NCBI GenBank assembly: GCA_008080925.1
Contig: VMDJ01000040.1
Span: 1-15,566 of the forward strand
Source of the DNA: Gammaproteobacteria bacterium
Lineage (GTDB): Bacteria > Pseudomonadota > Gammaproteobacteria > Chromatiales > Chromatiaceae
Length of the DNA stretch: 15,566 nt
Reading direction: 5' to 3'
Shown piece after piece: positions 8,108 through 14,696 of this stretch. Below the pieces are notes generated by a model. That model saw only the letters and a list, made by a program, of their open reading frames with translations, was not told where the DNA came from and did no database searches. Position 1 is the first letter of the stretch, and every line of letters starts with the position of its first letter. The position numbers and the translations under genes are program-made.

Positions 8108-9156
8108 AGCGATGCCTCTTCCATAATGCTGCTGAGTCCCTCATTCATGGCAGCCCAAAGACGCACAAGGTTATCGTTATTGAACCAGCGAGAAACGACT
8201 TTCAAATTGGGCGCTACCAACAACACGCTACCATCTTCTTGCTCAAGAATGGTAATCCGGCAAGGCAATACGACCCCGACCCGCGGCTCAATCGCAAGCA
8301 TGCCGTAGAGTTCATTGAAGTTACAAAAGCGAATACCGACCTGACGCTTATTCACCATAAACTCATCGAGCAAACCTTGTTCAAGGTAACGATCAGGGAA
8401 AATGCGGAAGTTAGCGCCGACTAGAGACTGTCTGACGTTACTCACCGTAGTATCGAAATCATAAGGTGACTCAATCGTTATCGTAGGGCGCTCATCTTCA
8501 GGCAAAGGTGGCGCTACTTGCTGATCTGAGCCCATCTGGCGGATATACGCCACAATATCAGCCACACCTTGCTCATCTAATAAACCAACATCTTTAAAGC
8601 CCAACATGCCAGATCCTTCACGACCATGCTTAATGGCAAATTCCAAGATCGGATCAGAAGCAGACGCCAAAAATCCTGGATTGGTTATCGATGGCGGCAT
8701 CACCATGAAACCCCGATGGCGAGAAAGTGTGACACCTGTACCCTCTCCAGCACCTGATCCATCTTCTGCATGACACGTTACGCAATGCAGATGGTAAAGG
8801 CCCTCACCGCGATCAGGATTACCGCTCAAATGAGAGGCCTCAAACACAACACTTTTGGTATTGGAAGCTGATCGCATGTAATCAACGATCGAACGAACAT
8901 CATCAAGATTCAGTTCAGTAAAGGCTGGCATAACTCGACCAGGACGGCCAAGTTGAATAGTACGAATCAGATAGAGATCATCTACGTTCTCCATCTTTTC
9001 AGGCGTTAATGGAAGACCGATACCGCCCTTACCGCCAAATTGGTGGCATGCGACACAATGTTGTCCAAACAACATCTCACCTCGAGCGTCAGCGAATGCA
9101 CTTGAAGAGATAAAAAACAGACTCAGCGCAATCAGACTGACTAAAGGTCGCAACAT
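8104..9156 (-). CDS. Periplasmic diheme cytochrome c fused to a DUF302 domain
   Basis: A 350-residue exported protein. The signal peptide probably ends at SAFA (22). Two class I cytochrome c domains follow, with heme sites CVACH (34-38) and CVTCH (125-129). Likely sixth ligands are Met76 (RVMPAF) and Met184 (GSGMLGF), which would give His/Met low-spin hemes. A Pro-rich linker (215-225) leads to a DUF302 domain (about 228-345) with Cys278 (RFCNF) and Cys299 (LPCRI). It should carry electrons in the periplasm, but donor and acceptor are unknown. A strong AGGAG site (9163-9167) precedes the ATG and a plausible promoter lies upstream. The gene is coupled to a second DUF302 gene. Subunits of sulfur- or nitrogen-oxide enzymes can look similar, and I see no diagnostic partner. 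Confidence 0.9.
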   Translation of the reverse strand: MLRPLVSLIALSLFFISSSAFADARGEMLFGQHCVACHQFGGKGGIGLPLTPEKMENVDDLYLIRTIQLGRPGRVMPAFTELNLDDVRSIVDYMRSASNTKSVVFEASHLSGNPDRGEGLYHLHCVTCHAEDGSGAGEGTGVTLSRHRGFMVMPPSITNPGFLASASDPILEFAIKHGREGSGMLGFKDVGLLDEQGVADIVAYIRQMGSDQQVAPPLPEDERPTITIESPYDFDTTVSNVRQSLVGANFRIFPDRYLEQGLLDEFMVNKRQVGIRFCNFNELYGMLAIEPRVGVVLPCRITILEQEDGSVLLVAPNLKVVSRWFNNDNLVRLWAAMNEGLSSIMEEASL

Positions 9157-9162
9157 TATTTA

Positions 9163-9167
9163 CTCCT
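9163..9167 (-). promoter_or_regulatory. Strong ribosome binding site of the cytochrome gene
   Basis: On the minus strand the sequence reads AGGAG, six bases before the ATG at 9156. It is among the best Shine-Dalgarno matches in the window and confirms the start that gives a clean signal peptide. Confidence 0.8.
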
Positions 9168-9182
9168 GAAACAATGTGGAAT

Positions 9183-9210
9183 AGTTTAAGGATAGCAAAT
9201 GATGGTTCAA
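9183..9210 (-). promoter_or_regulatory. Candidate sigma-70 promoter for the cytochrome-DUF302 pair
   Basis: On the minus strand TTGAAC (9205-9210) and TAAACT (9183-9188) are separated by 16 bases. Each matches four of six consensus positions. Transcription would begin near 9176, about 20 bases before the cytochrome ATG. The site lies in the 87-base gap after the amidohydrolase gene, where a separate promoter is plausible. No regulator site is evident. Confidence 0.4.
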
Positions 9211-9243
9211 GCGCTAATTCGTTGTCATTTGATGCGCGTCAGC

Positions 9244-10155
9244 TCAGTGAATCCGAAAAAATCGTTCTGCATTCTGCGTTGCCAGTTTTTCTTGCGAACT
9301 CTCTGGCAAGAAACTTAACCACCGACGATGGAAATTGATGAACCTTGGCAACTCTTGCCATCCACTATCTGGCTCATCCCACATCGAGTGACGATCAACA
9401 GGCCATACTGTGTCAGAACCAATCACAAAGCGGTTATCGTATTTGGTTATCAATGCTTCCCAATCAGGCAACAGTCGCCCATCATCATTTGTTATCGGAT
9501 GACTGACATAACGCCATGGATCGCGCGCTGCTAAATCCATGATCACATTCGGACATGACTCTAATATCTCAGCAACCTCATCAGGATCGAGTATCGCCCC
9601 CGCATGTGCGAACAAAAAGCGGTTATCTGGATTCGCGCGACATAAACGAATAGAAGGGATATTTTTTGAGAACTCGTTATGCACCATCAAAGGCAAATCG
9701 TACTTAAGACCTAGCGCTAGTAGCTTGACCATAACCGGGCTTTTATTCCATTTAGCAGAAAATCCACCTAGGAGATGTAATTCGCCGATACCTTGGTATT
9801 GACCAGTCGCTAAATCACGCTCCGCTTTTTCAAGACTTTTCTTTTTAAACTGCCATTCCATTTTGTCGCCGCTAAATCGATAAGGGCTCCAAAAAGTAAT
9901 CACGCGATCGGGGGCCAGCTTTTTAAGCTTAAGCGCGTTATCAGCGGGCGTGCCGATAACTACGACATGAGAAACACCCGCTTTATCGAGCATTTGAATG
10001 GCTTGCTCAGGGGTAGTGACTTCTTCTTGATCCCATTTGTAATGGGTATGCACATCAAAAATAGGCAGTGGCTTTGCGCTGGCCTGCATACTGATCAACA
10101 GGCCTAAACATAATCCGCTTAAACCTCGGCCAAATCGCCTTTCTTTTGTAACCAT
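9244..10155 (-). CDS. Exported TIM-barrel metal-dependent amidohydrolase
   Basis: A 303-residue protein of the amidohydrolase-2 type (TatD/ACMSD-like TIM barrel). Metal ligands appear intact: HTH at 36-38 on strand 1, Glu125/His127 (GELHLL), His159 (MVHNEF), His184 (FAHAGA) and Asp248 (IGSDTVW). An N-terminal signal peptide (basic 4-10, hydrophobic 11-22, cleavage after QASA at 27) makes it periplasmic, unusual for a fold that mostly works in the cytoplasm. It carries RR at 6-7, but the match to a twin-arginine motif is poor. The start overlaps the end of parE by 37 bases in another frame. A GGGGA site nine bases before the ATG supports it, and no later start would keep the signal peptide. 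The substrate cannot be deduced. The cytochrome and DUF302 genes follow after 87 bases. Confidence 0.85.
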   Translation of the reverse strand: MVTKERRFGRGLSGLCLGLLISMQASAKPLPIFDVHTHYKWDQEEVTTPEQAIQMLDKAGVSHVVVIGTPADNALKLKKLAPDRVITFWSPYRFSGDKMEWQFKKKSLEKAERDLATGQYQGIGELHLLGGFSAKWNKSPVMVKLLALGLKYDLPLMVHNEFSKNIPSIRLCRANPDNRFLFAHAGAILDPDEVAEILESCPNVIMDLAARDPWRYVSHPITNDDGRLLPDWEALITKYDNRFVIGSDTVWPVDRHSMWDEPDSGWQELPRFINFHRRWLSFLPESSQEKLATQNAERFFRIH

Positions 10156-12002
10156 GCCTTGCGATCCCCTGCTCGCTTCTTTGCAAGCAGCATATCCAAT
10201 ATACGGTTGGTGTTATCCCCAGCATCAATGGTTAATTGCACCAAGCGACGCGTATCAGGATGAATGGTGGTTTCACGCAATTGCGCTGGGTTCATCTCAC
10301 CCAAGCCTTTGAAGCGTTGAATTGAGACCTTACCGCGAACCTTTTCCGCTTCAATACGATCAAGCACACCTTGGCGCTCTGATTCATCGAGTGCGTAGTA
10401 GACCTCTTTACCCACATCAATACGATACAAAGGAGGCATTGCCACATAAACGTGACCTTCTTGTACCAACTTGCGGAAGTGACGCACAAATAACGCACAT
10501 AACAAGGTTGCTATATGCGCACCGTCTGAGTCCGCATCCGCCAAGATACAGACCTTACCAAAGCGTAGCTTGGATAGATCATCTGAGCCCGGCTCAACAC
10601 CAATCGCCACTGAGATATCGTGTACCTCTTGCGAGGCTAAGACTTCTGTTGGATCAACTTCCCACGTATTCAGAATCTTTCCGCGCAGCGGCATGATCGC
10701 TTGGAAATTCTTATCACGCGCTTGCTTAGCAGAACCACCAGCAGAGTCACCCTCAACAAGGAACAACTCAGTGCGCTCTTGATCATCTGACAAGCAATCC
10801 GCCAACTTACCTGGCAAAGCTGGGCCCTGGCTGACTTTTTTGCGCGCAACTTTTTTGCCTGCACGCTGACGTGCTTGCGCTGCATTAATCGCAAGCTCAG
10901 CAATCTGCTCACCAAAATCAGTATGTTGGTTTAACCAAAGGCCAAATGAATCTTTTACTACACCCGAAACGAACGCTGCGCACTCTCGCGATGACAAACG
11001 TTCTTTAGTTTGTCCTGAGAACTGAGGATCAGCCAACTTTACAGACAAGATGTAGCTCACGTTATTCCAAACGTCATCTGGCGCAAGCTTCACACCGCGT
11101 GGTAATAAATTACGGAACTCACAGAACTCACGTACCGCATCGGTCAAACCGGTACGCAAACCATTAACGTGCGTACCTCCCTGTGCGGTAGGGATTAGGT
11201 TCACATAACTTTCAGCAACAGATTCACCGCCCTCTGGTAGCCACAATACAGCCCAATCAGCAGCTTCCGCATTACCTGCCATCGCGCCAATAAAAGGCGT
11301 TTCGGGCAAGGTTCTTACTCCTTGCAACTCATCCATTAGATAGTCTTGCAAGCCGTCTGCATAACACCAGACATCCGAGTCTTTTTGCCCTTCTTGATGG
11401 AAATGAATTTCTAAGCCCGGACATAACACTGCTTTTGCGCGCAGATTATGTTGCAGCTGTTTAACACTGAACTTGGGGCTATCGAAGAATTGGGGATCTG
11501 GCCAAAAACGAACGCGAGTACCGGTATTGGCTTTACCGACCTTACCAACCACTTCGAGCTCAGATCGCTTTTCACTGTTAGCGAAGGAGATATTGAACTC
11601 TTCGCCGCCACGCTTGACCCAAACCTCAAGATGTTTTGACAAGGCATTTACGACTGAAATGCCCACACCGTGCAAACCACCTGAGAACTGGTAATTATCA
11701 TTCGAGAACTTACCGCCAGCATGCAGCTTGGTCAGAATCAATTCAACGCCAGATAGTCCTTGCTCAGGGTGGATATCGACCGGCATGCCACGACCATCGT
11801 CTGCCACTTCAATTGAGCCATCTTTAAACAGCGTGACTTCGATCTTTTTGGCATGACCCGCCATCGCTTCGTCGACACTGTTATCAATAACCTCTTGCGC
11901 AAGGTGATTAGGTCGATCGGTATTGGTGTACATGCCAGGACGCTTACGCACTGGCTCAAGACCACTTAATACCTCGATGGATGACGCATCGTAATTGCTC
12001 AT
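10119..12002 (-). CDS. parE: DNA topoisomerase IV subunit B
   Basis: A 627-residue type IIA topoisomerase ATPase subunit (E. coli ParE 630) that drives strand passage with ParC. The GHKL ATPase site shows QEVIDNSVDEA (37-47), DDGRGM (68-73) and GGLHGVG (108-114). The transducer has the QTKERL switch-lysine loop (331-336). The TOPRIM domain has EGDSAGG (417-423), PLRGKILN (438-445) and DADSDG (489-494). It lacks the extra DNA-binding insert of enterobacterial GyrB and ends soon after the tower. I start at the ATG at 12002 rather than a TTG two codons earlier, because GAGAAG lies seven bases upstream of that ATG and the N-terminus then matches ParE. The CNP1-like gene precedes it by 22 bases and the amidohydrolase gene overlaps its 3' end. 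Confidence 0.97.
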   Translation of the reverse strand: MSNYDASSIEVLSGLEPVRKRPGMYTNTDRPNHLAQEVIDNSVDEAMAGHAKKIEVTLFKDGSIEVADDGRGMPVDIHPEQGLSGVELILTKLHAGGKFSNDNYQFSGGLHGVGISVVNALSKHLEVWVKRGGEEFNISFANSEKRSELEVVGKVGKANTGTRVRFWPDPQFFDSPKFSVKQLQHNLRAKAVLCPGLEIHFHQEGQKDSDVWCYADGLQDYLMDELQGVRTLPETPFIGAMAGNAEAADWAVLWLPEGGESVAESYVNLIPTAQGGTHVNGLRTGLTDAVREFCEFRNLLPRGVKLAPDDVWNNVSYILSVKLADPQFSGQTKERLSSRECAAFVSGVVKDSFGLWLNQHTDFGEQIAELAINAAQARQRAGKKVARKKVSQGPALPGKLADCLSDDQERTELFLVEGDSAGGSAKQARDKNFQAIMPLRGKILNTWEVDPTEVLASQEVHDISVAIGVEPGSDDLSKLRFGKVCILADADSDGAHIATLLCALFVRHFRKLVQEGHVYVAMPPLYRIDVGKEVYYALDESERQGVLDRIEAEKVRGKVSIQRFKGLGEMNPAQLRETTIHPDTRRLVQLTIDAGDNTNRILDMLLAKKRAGDRKAWLQKKGDLAEV

Positions 12003-12009
12003 TAACAAA

Positions 12010-12015
12010 CTTCTC
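12010..12015 (-). promoter_or_regulatory. Ribosome binding site that fixes the parE start
   Basis: The minus strand reads GAGAAG followed by a seven-base spacer and ATG at 12002-12000. The alternative TTG at 12008 would leave only one base to this site, so the ATG is preferred. Confidence 0.75.
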
Positions 12016-12024
12016 GTTTAATTT

Positions 12025-12537
12025 TTAGTAACGCAGCTGCTTCACCGCGTGCTCAGATTTGGGGCGGACATCGTCACAAATATAATCGCGTGCCACTTCC
12101 GCTCGATAGGTACCTTTGCGGATCTTTTTCCAGGTTGGCATCTTCACAATCCGTAAAGGCTTCGACCGCGTAGGATTAGCATAGGCATACACCTTATATT
12201 CACCGGTCGCACAACGAATCCCCTCATAGGTACCGTTGTAAGCATTATCAGAGCGCACCACAAACCACGTCCGGGTGACATAGTCTTTATCACTCACTGT
12301 GACATTCTCAAGATCCATCGAGAAACGCATACCTGATGGCATGGCATCAAGTTTATCGACTCGCAGCTGCTTGAGATTCTCTTCTTGAGGCAGCTGATTG
12401 ACCTGCGTCTCGATCTCCACCCAAGGCACTTCCAATGAAGGGTCGTACCCATTCTCAATTGGCGCATATGGATCGTAGGCCTCGACAGCAAAAAGCTGGG
12501 CTGAAAGGATCAAAAAAAGGAATGGGAGTTTTTTCAT
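12025..12537 (-). CDS. Exported CNP1-like family protein
   Basis: A 170-residue protein with a signal peptide (MKK, hydrophobic 5-17, cleavage probably after AVEA at 20). The mature region matches the CNP1-like family (named after a cryptic neisserial protein): a conserved middle with VTRTWFVVRS (87-96), then YEGIRC (104-109), EYKVYAY (112-118), a Trp-centred segment (PTWKKI, 134-139), and a final Cys in DYICDD. The two cysteines (109 and 154) probably form a disulfide in the periplasm. The family has no established function. It is the first gene of the minus-strand run, 22 bases before parE. No Shine-Dalgarno is visible before its ATG. Family assignment rests on remembered motifs, not a search. 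Confidence 0.75.
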   Translation of the reverse strand: MKKLPFLFLILSAQLFAVEAYDPYAPIENGYDPSLEVPWVEIETQVNQLPQEENLKQLRVDKLDAMPSGMRFSMDLENVTVSDKDYVTRTWFVVRSDNAYNGTYEGIRCATGEYKVYAYANPTRSKPLRIVKMPTWKKIRKGTYRAEVARDYICDDVRPKSEHAVKQLRY

Positions 12538-12622
12538 GTGCGGGAATTCTACCTGTTCTCAAAGGTCACTGCGCAAGCAACGCGGCTGTCGGTTAGAATG
12601 CGCAGATTAAAGGAATTTCTTT
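12538..12622. promoter_or_regulatory. Divergent promoter region between the CNP1-like gene and xseB
   Basis: These 85 bases must supply transcription in both directions. A TAGAAT hexamer (5/6 to the -10 consensus) occurs on each strand: 12594-12599 forward, toward xseB, and 12546-12551 reverse, toward the CNP1-like gene. Neither has a good -35 partner at 16-18 bases. The forward side has a good ribosome binding site AAAGGA (12609-12614), eight bases before the xseB ATG. The reverse side would give a very short leader without a Shine-Dalgarno. Confidence 0.4.
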
Positions 12623-12853
12623 ATGACGAAAAAAGCCAAACAAAGTTCTTTTGAAGATGCGCTCAACGAGCTCGAAGCACTCGTTGAGCAAATGGAAAGT
12701 GGTGATCTTTCACTCGACCAATCACTCGCTGCTTTTGAAAAAGGTGTGGCACTCACTCGCCAATGTCAAAAAGCACTTAGCGAAGCTGAACTCAAAGTCC
12801 AAACTCTGACTAGCGCAGATGGCGAGCCTGAGCCATTCGACGATGACGCTTGA
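12623..12853 (+). CDS. xseB: Exodeoxyribonuclease VII small subunit
   Basis: A 76-residue protein of the XseB family. The family core FEDALNELEALVEQMESGDL (10-29) is present, followed by SLAAFEKGVALTRQCQ (34-49) and the helix ending in AELKVQTL, then an acidic tail. XseB forms a helical hairpin; several copies bind each XseA to make exonuclease VII, which degrades single-stranded DNA from both ends. xseA is not in this window. The gene overlaps ispA by 11 bases, the arrangement found in E. coli and many other proteobacteria. The start is supported by AAAGGA eight bases upstream. Confidence 0.95.
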   Translation: MTKKAKQSSFEDALNELEALVEQMESGDLSLDQSLAAFEKGVALTRQCQKALSEAELKVQTLTSADGEPEPFDDDA

Positions 12854-13739
12854 ACCGGCACTTGCTGAGCTTTTCTCTATTACCAAAAAACGCGTCGAGA
12901 ACACCCTCGAAGGCATTCTGCCGGCTGTAGCTAGCGAGCCATCGCGCTTACACACGGCGATGCGCTATGCCGCATTAGGTGACGGCAAGCGCGTACGTCC
13001 TTTACTGGTCTATGCTGCCTCACAAGCGGTTTATTCAGATTATGCATCCTCCGATTCAGCGGCAGCAGCGGTTGAGCTGATCCATGCCTACTCGCTTGTG
13101 CATGATGATCTGCCCGCAATGGATGATGATGATCTTCGCCGTGGTCGCGCCACTGTGCACAAAGCTTTCGATGAGGGGACTGCGGTACTGGTCGGTGACG
13201 CGCTGCAAACGCTAGCTTTCGACGTTCTTATTAATGATGAGCACATCGCCGATTGCACTAAGCTTGAGATGCTGAAGTGGCTCTCCCGCGCAAGCGGTGT
13301 CGCCGGTATGGTGGGCGGTCAAGCTCTGGATATTCAATCGGTCGACGTCGAACTGGATCTTGAACATCTTGAGCACATGCACAACCTCAAAACGGGTGCC
13401 TTGATCGAAGCCAGCGTTGCTCTCGGCGCTCTCTCCAACCCAAAGCTTGATAGTGACGATTTCGACAAATTGATCACCTATGCCAAATGCATCGGTCTCG
13501 CATTCCAAGTAAAAGATGACCTTTTGGACATTGAAGCGAGCAGCGAAACCCTCGGAAAAACTCAGGGTAAAGATGCGGCGGCGAACAAACCGACTTACCC
13601 TGCGCTTTTAGGCCTTGAGGGCGCGCGCAACAAGGCGAATGTCCTCCTTGAGCAAGCCCTTGAAGCGCTTGAGAATTTTGGTGATTCAGCCGACCCCCTA
13701 CGTGATCTGGCCAAATATATCGTTCAGCGCGACCATTAA
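12843..13739 (+). CDS. ispA: Farnesyl diphosphate synthase (short-chain prenyltransferase)
   Basis: A 298-residue trans-prenyltransferase (E. coli IspA 299) that condenses DMAPP or GPP with IPP to give C15 farnesyl diphosphate, feeding undecaprenyl phosphate, ubiquinone and heme side chains. Motifs: GDGKRVRP (47-53), first Asp-rich motif DDLPAMDDDDLRRGR (88-102), GMVGGQALD (155-163), KTG (183-185) and second Asp-rich motif FQVKDDLLD (221-229). Tyr83 and Ser84 before the first motif match E. coli IspA, which supports a C15 product. I chose the ATG at 12843, inside the 3' end of xseB, because it gives the family length; an in-frame ATG at 12819 would add eight residues and has no ribosome binding site. 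dxs, the usual next gene in E. coli, is absent. Confidence 0.94.
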   Translation: MTLEPALAELFSITKKRVENTLEGILPAVASEPSRLHTAMRYAALGDGKRVRPLLVYAASQAVYSDYASSDSAAAAVELIHAYSLVHDDLPAMDDDDLRRGRATVHKAFDEGTAVLVGDALQTLAFDVLINDEHIADCTKLEMLKWLSRASGVAGMVGGQALDIQSVDVELDLEHLEHMHNLKTGALIEASVALGALSNPKLDSDDFDKLITYAKCIGLAFQVKDDLLDIEASSETLGKTQGKDAAANKPTYPALLGLEGARNKANVLLEQALEALENFGDSADPLRDLAKYIVQRDH

Positions 13740-13747
13740 CTCGCTAA

Positions 13748-13798
13748 GGCGCCCTGAAATCGGCATAATGCACGGCCATTTTGGCCAAGCTGGGCGCC
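13748..13798. repeat. Nested inverted repeats upstream of folE2
   Basis: An outer seven-base inverted repeat, GGCGCCC (13748-13754) and GGGCGCC (13792-13798), encloses a tight inner hairpin GGCCA-TTT-TGGCC (13774-13786). The outer left arm starts eight bases after the ispA stop. The right arms of both lie within the -35 hexamer and spacer of the predicted folE2 promoter. There is no T-run, so it is not a standard intrinsic terminator. It could end or attenuate ispA transcription, or be protein-binding sites. Function unknown. Confidence 0.45.
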
Positions 13799-13809
13799 AC
13801 GGGTATAAT
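13781..13809 (+). promoter_or_regulatory. Strong sigma-70 promoter of folE2
   Basis: TTGGCC (13781-13786, 4/6) is followed by a 17-base spacer and a perfect TATAAT (13804-13809). It is the best promoter match in the window. Transcription should start near 13816, giving an 18-base leader to the first folE2 ATG. This makes folE2 an independent unit rather than the third gene of xseB-ispA. Confidence 0.7.
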
Positions 13810-13812
13810 CCC

Positions 13813-13825
13813 GAGTAAATTACTC
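13813..13825. promoter_or_regulatory. Candidate operator dyad at the folE2 transcription start
   Basis: GAGTAA-A-TTACTC is an inverted repeat with six-base arms around one central base. It begins three bases after the -10 hexamer and covers the predicted start site, the position expected for a repressor operator. It does not match the Zur box core (GTTATAATATAAC) that controls folE2 in some bacteria. The regulator, if any, is unknown. Confidence 0.4.
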
Positions 13826-13833
13826 AGCTATTA

Positions 13834-14667
13834 ATGACGACGAAAAACGTCCACGAATCCATGACACAAAGCAGTAACACCTCAACCGACATCGCAGACG
13901 TGCAATCAAGCGCCGATACGCGCCAGATCGCCATTAATAAGGTGGGTATCAAAGATATCCGTCACCCAGTGCGCGTAAAAGACCGTTCTGAGGGTGAGCA
14001 AGCGACGATCGCTAACTTCAACATGTATGTGTATTTGCCTCATAACTTCAAAGGCACGCACATGTCACGCTTCGTGCAGATTCTGAATACACACGAGCGC
14101 GAGATCACACTCGAGTCATTTAAGGTGATGCTCGAAGAGATGGCTGAACGTTTGGAATCGACCGAAGGTCACATTGAGATGAGCTTCCCGTTCTTTGTGA
14201 ATAAGAAAGCACCTATCTCTGGTGTTGGAAGCTTACTCGACTACCACGTAACACTATTAGGTCAGATCAAGGATGGTGTATCTGACATCTCGGTCAAAGT
14301 GATCGTGCCTGTTACAAGCTTATGCCCATGTTCTAAGAAGATCTCAGACTATGGTGCTCATAATCAACGCTCACACGTCACCTTAACGGTACGCATGGAT
14401 GAGTTTGTTTGGATTGAAGAGCTGATTGATCTGGTTGAAGCAGAAGCATCATGCGAATTGTTTGGCCTACTCAAGCGTCCAGATGAAAAATACGTCACCG
14501 AGCGCGCTTATGACAATCCAAAGTTTGTTGAAGATATGGTGCGTGACGTCGCAGCACGCTTAAACGCAGACGATCGCATCTCAGCATATACCGTCGAATC
14601 AGAAAACTTCGAGTCGATTCACAATCACTCCGCATACGCACTGATCGAACACGATAAACGTGCTTAA
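13834..14667 (+). CDS. folE2: GTP cyclohydrolase FolE2 (type IB)
   Basis: A 277-residue member of the COG1469 GTP cyclohydrolase family. It converts GTP to 7,8-dihydroneopterin triphosphate, the first step to tetrahydrofolate and to queuosine. Family motifs: VGIKDIRHPV (37-46), GTHMSRF (74-80), SFPFF (117-121), PVTSLCPCSKKIS (159-171, metal/active-site Cys164 and Cys166), GAHNQRSHV (174-182) and ESENFESIHNHSAY (255-268). It resembles the neisserial enzyme closely from residue 19 on. FolE2 can use metals other than zinc and often replaces FolE1 under zinc shortage; whether a folE1 exists here is unknown. The start is ambiguous: ATG at 13834 or at 13861 (268 residues). Neither has a Shine-Dalgarno and the conserved region begins after both. 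It has its own promoter and a terminator directly after the stop. Confidence 0.95.
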   Translation: MTTKNVHESMTQSSNTSTDIADVQSSADTRQIAINKVGIKDIRHPVRVKDRSEGEQATIANFNMYVYLPHNFKGTHMSRFVQILNTHEREITLESFKVMLEEMAERLESTEGHIEMSFPFFVNKKAPISGVGSLLDYHVTLLGQIKDGVSDISVKVIVPVTSLCPCSKKISDYGAHNQRSHVTLTVRMDEFVWIEELIDLVEAEASCELFGLLKRPDEKYVTERAYDNPKFVEDMVRDVAARLNADDRISAYTVESENFESIHNHSAYALIEHDKRA

Positions 14668-14668
14668 C

Positions 14669-14696
14669 AAAAAGCCCGGCTTAGCCGGGCTTTTTT
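14669..14696. terminator. Bidirectional intrinsic terminator between folE2 and pgpA
   Basis: A-rich bases 14669-14673 precede the stem GCCCGGC (14674-14680), loop TTA, GCCGGGC (14684-14690) and six T (14691-14696). The flanking A and T runs make it work on both strands. It begins two bases after the folE2 stop and overlaps the pgpA stop codon (14695-14697), so it serves both convergent transcripts. Confidence 0.93.

Noticed and set aside
9244..10155. Twin-arginine export of the amidohydrolase (RR at residues 6-7)
   Set aside because: The residues after RR do not fit the S/T-RR-x-F-L-K consensus. An ordinary Sec signal peptide is enough to explain the N-terminus.
10322..10696. Forward 124-residue open frame opposite parE
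   Set aside because: It is antisense to the conserved TOPRIM and C-terminal region of parE, and its Arg/His/Pro/Ser-rich composition is typical of a shadow frame.
13212..13508. Reverse 98-residue open frame opposite ispA
   Set aside because: It lies fully inside ispA, antisense to its second Asp-rich motif region, with no ribosome binding site or known domain.
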